A DNA stretch of 17,803 nucleotides, taken from contig DATEMK010000416.1 in assembly GCA_035275625.1 (NCBI GenBank), positions 1 to 17,803 of the forward strand, in the 5' to 3' direction. Made by a program: the position numbers and the translations under genes. Numbering within the stretch: position 1 is the first letter of the stretch; every line of letters begins with the position of its first letter. Positions 15,913 to 17,803 of the stretch are shown here, piece by piece. Source of the stretch: DATEMK01 sp035275625 (lineage in GTDB: Bacteria > Bacteroidota > Bacteroidia > AKYH767-A > OLB10). The notes beneath the pieces were generated by a model. That model saw only the letters and a list, made by a program, of their open reading frames with translations. It had not been told where the DNA came from and searched no databases.

Positions 15913-17803
15913 TTACCTAAAGTCATTCAATTTTAAATTTTCATATTCAGGTGAATCAAATGAAATATCCGGAAGAATAGGATCCTCGCTCAACAAATAT
16001 TTATCTGCTGTTTTTAAGGCCCCCAGAGAAATTCTTATGTAATAATTATTGGATAGCCAGTATGAAGCTTGCACATTGACATTGCTCATTGTCTTTTCAC
16101 CAATAAGTATTGCACTCCTGTATTCCTTCAAGATAGCGGCTATTATTTCGCCTGAACCGGTTGTTAAGCCATTTATATATACATACATTGGCCTGTTTTC
16201 ACATTTATTATAATTGAGCGAAATAAATTTAGTAGTATCCGGGCCTTTTGTAATTACTTCAGCCAATAATAAACCCTGCTTGGTAAATAAGTTTGCAAGG
16301 TCAATTGCTTCTTTTACCATTCCCCCACGTTGATTTCTCAGATCAATAGTTATACTTTTAATTGAGTCGCAATCTGCAGTTAATTTTTCCCAAAGAATAT
16401 TTGTCACTTCATGTTTTAAATAAGAATTAATTTTTATATAGCAGTTACCCTTTAAATCAATCATGTATTCAAAGCCCTGCGGCCGTTTAACATCGCAATT
16501 CTTTAATTCCATGTATCTCGGCTCTGAATCCTCTTTCAGCCGCATGGTAATGGTACTATTCCTGTTTTTGTATAAAAAGCGTTTTAATGTTCCATATGTG
16601 AAATATTTAATGGGAGTATTATTTATTTCAGTAATAACACTGCCCGATTTAATGGTATTATGATCACTGTCGAGGCACTCATCATAGATAATAAAATTAT
16701 TATTTTTATCAATAGTGATGTCCATGCAATTATTATAATAGTTGACAGTTTCTTTACTGGTCAGATAAGATAGGTTATTTATTTTGAAGATGAGTAAATC
16801 AGCAAGGTAATAATCATAATCTGTTTCAAAATGTTGTTTGGAAAATAATGATTGAATATGCGGTTCGATTAAATCACATAAGTTTAGCAGGCTCTTTCGA
16901 TCGGATAAGCTGAACTTTCTGCCATTGTAATATGCTTCTAATTCATCCTTTTCTTTTACGATCTTCAAACCAAGTTGGAAAACGCTGTCAATTCTATGAA
17001 GCAAAAGTATACCCAGGCTTTCTTCACTGTAATTATTAATATGATATCGTTTTAACAGGTCTAATGTTTTATTTAAAATCGGATATCTGCCTTTTAAATC
17101 ATCATATTCTTTTCTGATAGTGGCAAGTTGCCGTTTACGAAGAACCTCAAAAACCTTTTCAGATGAAGATTTCACTGCATATTTAAGTAAACAGCTTAGC
17201 GGATTCATGCATGTCCACATCCCGTCCCAACTATTGATATCATCCCCAGACGTTTCCTTTTCAAATAAAATCTTATTCTCCTTCTTTGAATAAAGAATTG
17301 TGGTGAGCTTAAGGAAAAAATGTCTGTTTTGTATTTCTGTATGTATATTTTTAAAGCCAATCACATAATCAGCCCTCAAAGAATCGGATATATGAGATAA
17401 ATTTTGAACGGCCAGGTTAGATTTTGGAATTAATTGAAAAGTTGAATATGGTGGATATTCATTAAAGTAATAATCATATACCAGTGCCGAGAACTCTGAA
17501 ATCGTCTGGTAATATTTGAACCCTCTAGCTGCCTTTTCTAATTTCTTTTTATCTTCTAAAAATGCGTTTATTTTGTCTTCTCCCTCTATATAATGTTTTT
17601 TTAAAGTGGAATCTTTTGCATGCATCTTTTTCAACTCTTCTTCTGCAAGTTTGATGGAATTATAATAATAGCGAAGATACCGTTGCTCAAGTGTATCACC
17701 ATTTGCTTTCAGTGATGTATCAATCACTGCACTGTCAGGTGAAATTATTACTAGTTTAAAAGGTTTGTACTTATCAACCTGGCTTAAAGAAGATGATGAT
17801 ATA
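15913..17803 (-). CDS. S41 (C-terminal processing) peptidase-like protein with PDZ-like domain, 5' partial, active site doubtful
   Basis: The frame is open with no stop from the TAA at 15913 to the window edge, so the GTG at 17727 is probably not the true start and the N-terminus, with any signal peptide, lies outside. Numbering here is from that GTG (604 residues; 25 more are visible upstream). Residues about 1-320 are a helical, Lys/Glu-rich part that I do not recognise. Residues about 330-410 look like a PDZ domain (SGSVITEINNTPIKYF). Residues about 418-590 match the S41 core: ITIDLRNQRGGMVKEAIDLA (459-478, the 'LRxNxGG' box), then NGLTTGSGEIIAAIL (520-534) and ILIGEKTMSN (540-549). At the expected Ser and Lys positions I read G524 and N549. 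It may be a weakened or inactive relative. Downstream is the orphan hairpin region. Confidence 0.75.
   Translation of the reverse strand, partial: ISSSSLSQVDKYKPFKLVIISPDSAVIDTSLKANGDTLEQRYLRYYYNSIKLAEEELKKMHAKDSTLKKHYIEGEDKINAFLEDKKKLEKAARGFKYYQTISEFSALVYDYYFNEYPPYSTFQLIPKSNLAVQNLSHISDSLRADYVIGFKNIHTEIQNRHFFLKLTTILYSKKENKILFEKETSGDDINSWDGMWTCMNPLSCLLKYAVKSSSEKVFEVLRKRQLATIRKEYDDLKGRYPILNKTLDLLKRYHINNYSEESLGILLLHRIDSVFQLGLKIVKEKDELEAYYNGRKFSLSDRKSLLNLCDLIEPHIQSLFSKQHFETDYDYYLADLLIFKINNLSYLTSKETVNYYNNCMDITIDKNNNFIIYDECLDSDHNTIKSGSVITEINNTPIKYFTYGTLKRFLYKNRNSTITMRLKEDSEPRYMELKNCDVKRPQGFEYMIDLKGNCYIKINSYLKHEVTNILWEKLTADCDSIKSITIDLRNQRGGMVKEAIDLANLFTKQGLLLAEVITKGPDTTKFISLNYNKCENRPMYVYINGLTTGSGEIIAAILKEYRSAILIGEKTMSNVNVQASYWLSNNYYIRISLGALKTADKYLLSEDPILPDISFDSPEYENLKLNDFR

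Noticed and set aside
15806..16042. A 78-codon plus-strand frame across the end of the S41-like gene
   Set aside because: It is antisense to a clearly coding C-terminus and runs through the hairpin and purine-rich patch.

Overview
The window looks like chromosome from a member of the Bacteroidota, probably an environmental Chitinophagales/Sphingobacteriales-like lineage. Three things support this. Five predicted secreted proteins end in a type IX secretion system (T9SS) type A sorting domain, with a YPNP/FPNP-type entry and a GIYFIK-type strand near the C-terminus. Several upstream regions carry the Bacteroidota promoter element TAnnTTTG. The DNA is AT-rich, with A-rich leaders in place of Shine-Dalgarno sites. 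The exact genus cannot be told from the sequence.

Layout, left to right. A sugar-dehydrogenase-like beta-propeller protein with Ig-like repeats (24-2567, +) is followed by tRNA-Ala(GGC) with its own promoter and terminator. Next is a gene-poor stretch (2828-3220). A run of minus-strand genes follows: a surface-directed class C beta-lactamase-fold serine hydrolase with Ig-like repeats (3221-5566), a 968-residue Asp-box (BNR/VPS10-type) beta-propeller protein (5686-8592), and a two-component pair made of a LytTR response regulator (8719-9471) and a TPR-LytS-type histidine kinase (9474-11414). After these comes an Omp28-like CxxC protein (11689-12780). A lone plus-strand polytopic membrane protein (13042-13569) interrupts the run. 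A two-gene operon follows, coding for a beta-helix protein and a small T9SS protein (15519 down to 13607). The window ends inside an S41/PDZ-type protein whose 5' end lies beyond position 17803.

Working together: most of the region codes for cell-surface or secreted proteins, and the sorting domains predict that five of them leave through the T9SS. No T9SS machinery gene is present here. The LytS/LytTR pair is the only regulatory module. A 9-base motif resembling a LytTR half-site lies upstream of both the kinase gene and the neighbouring propeller gene, a weak hint of local control.

I do not see a clear new defence, mobile or biosynthetic system. The points most worth checking are the S41-like protein whose catalytic positions look substituted, the Ig-repeat cassette shared by two convergent genes of unrelated N-terminal function, the beta-helix protein that lacks a sorting domain but is coupled to a small protein that has one, and the two intergenic regions at 2828-3220 and 15520-15912.
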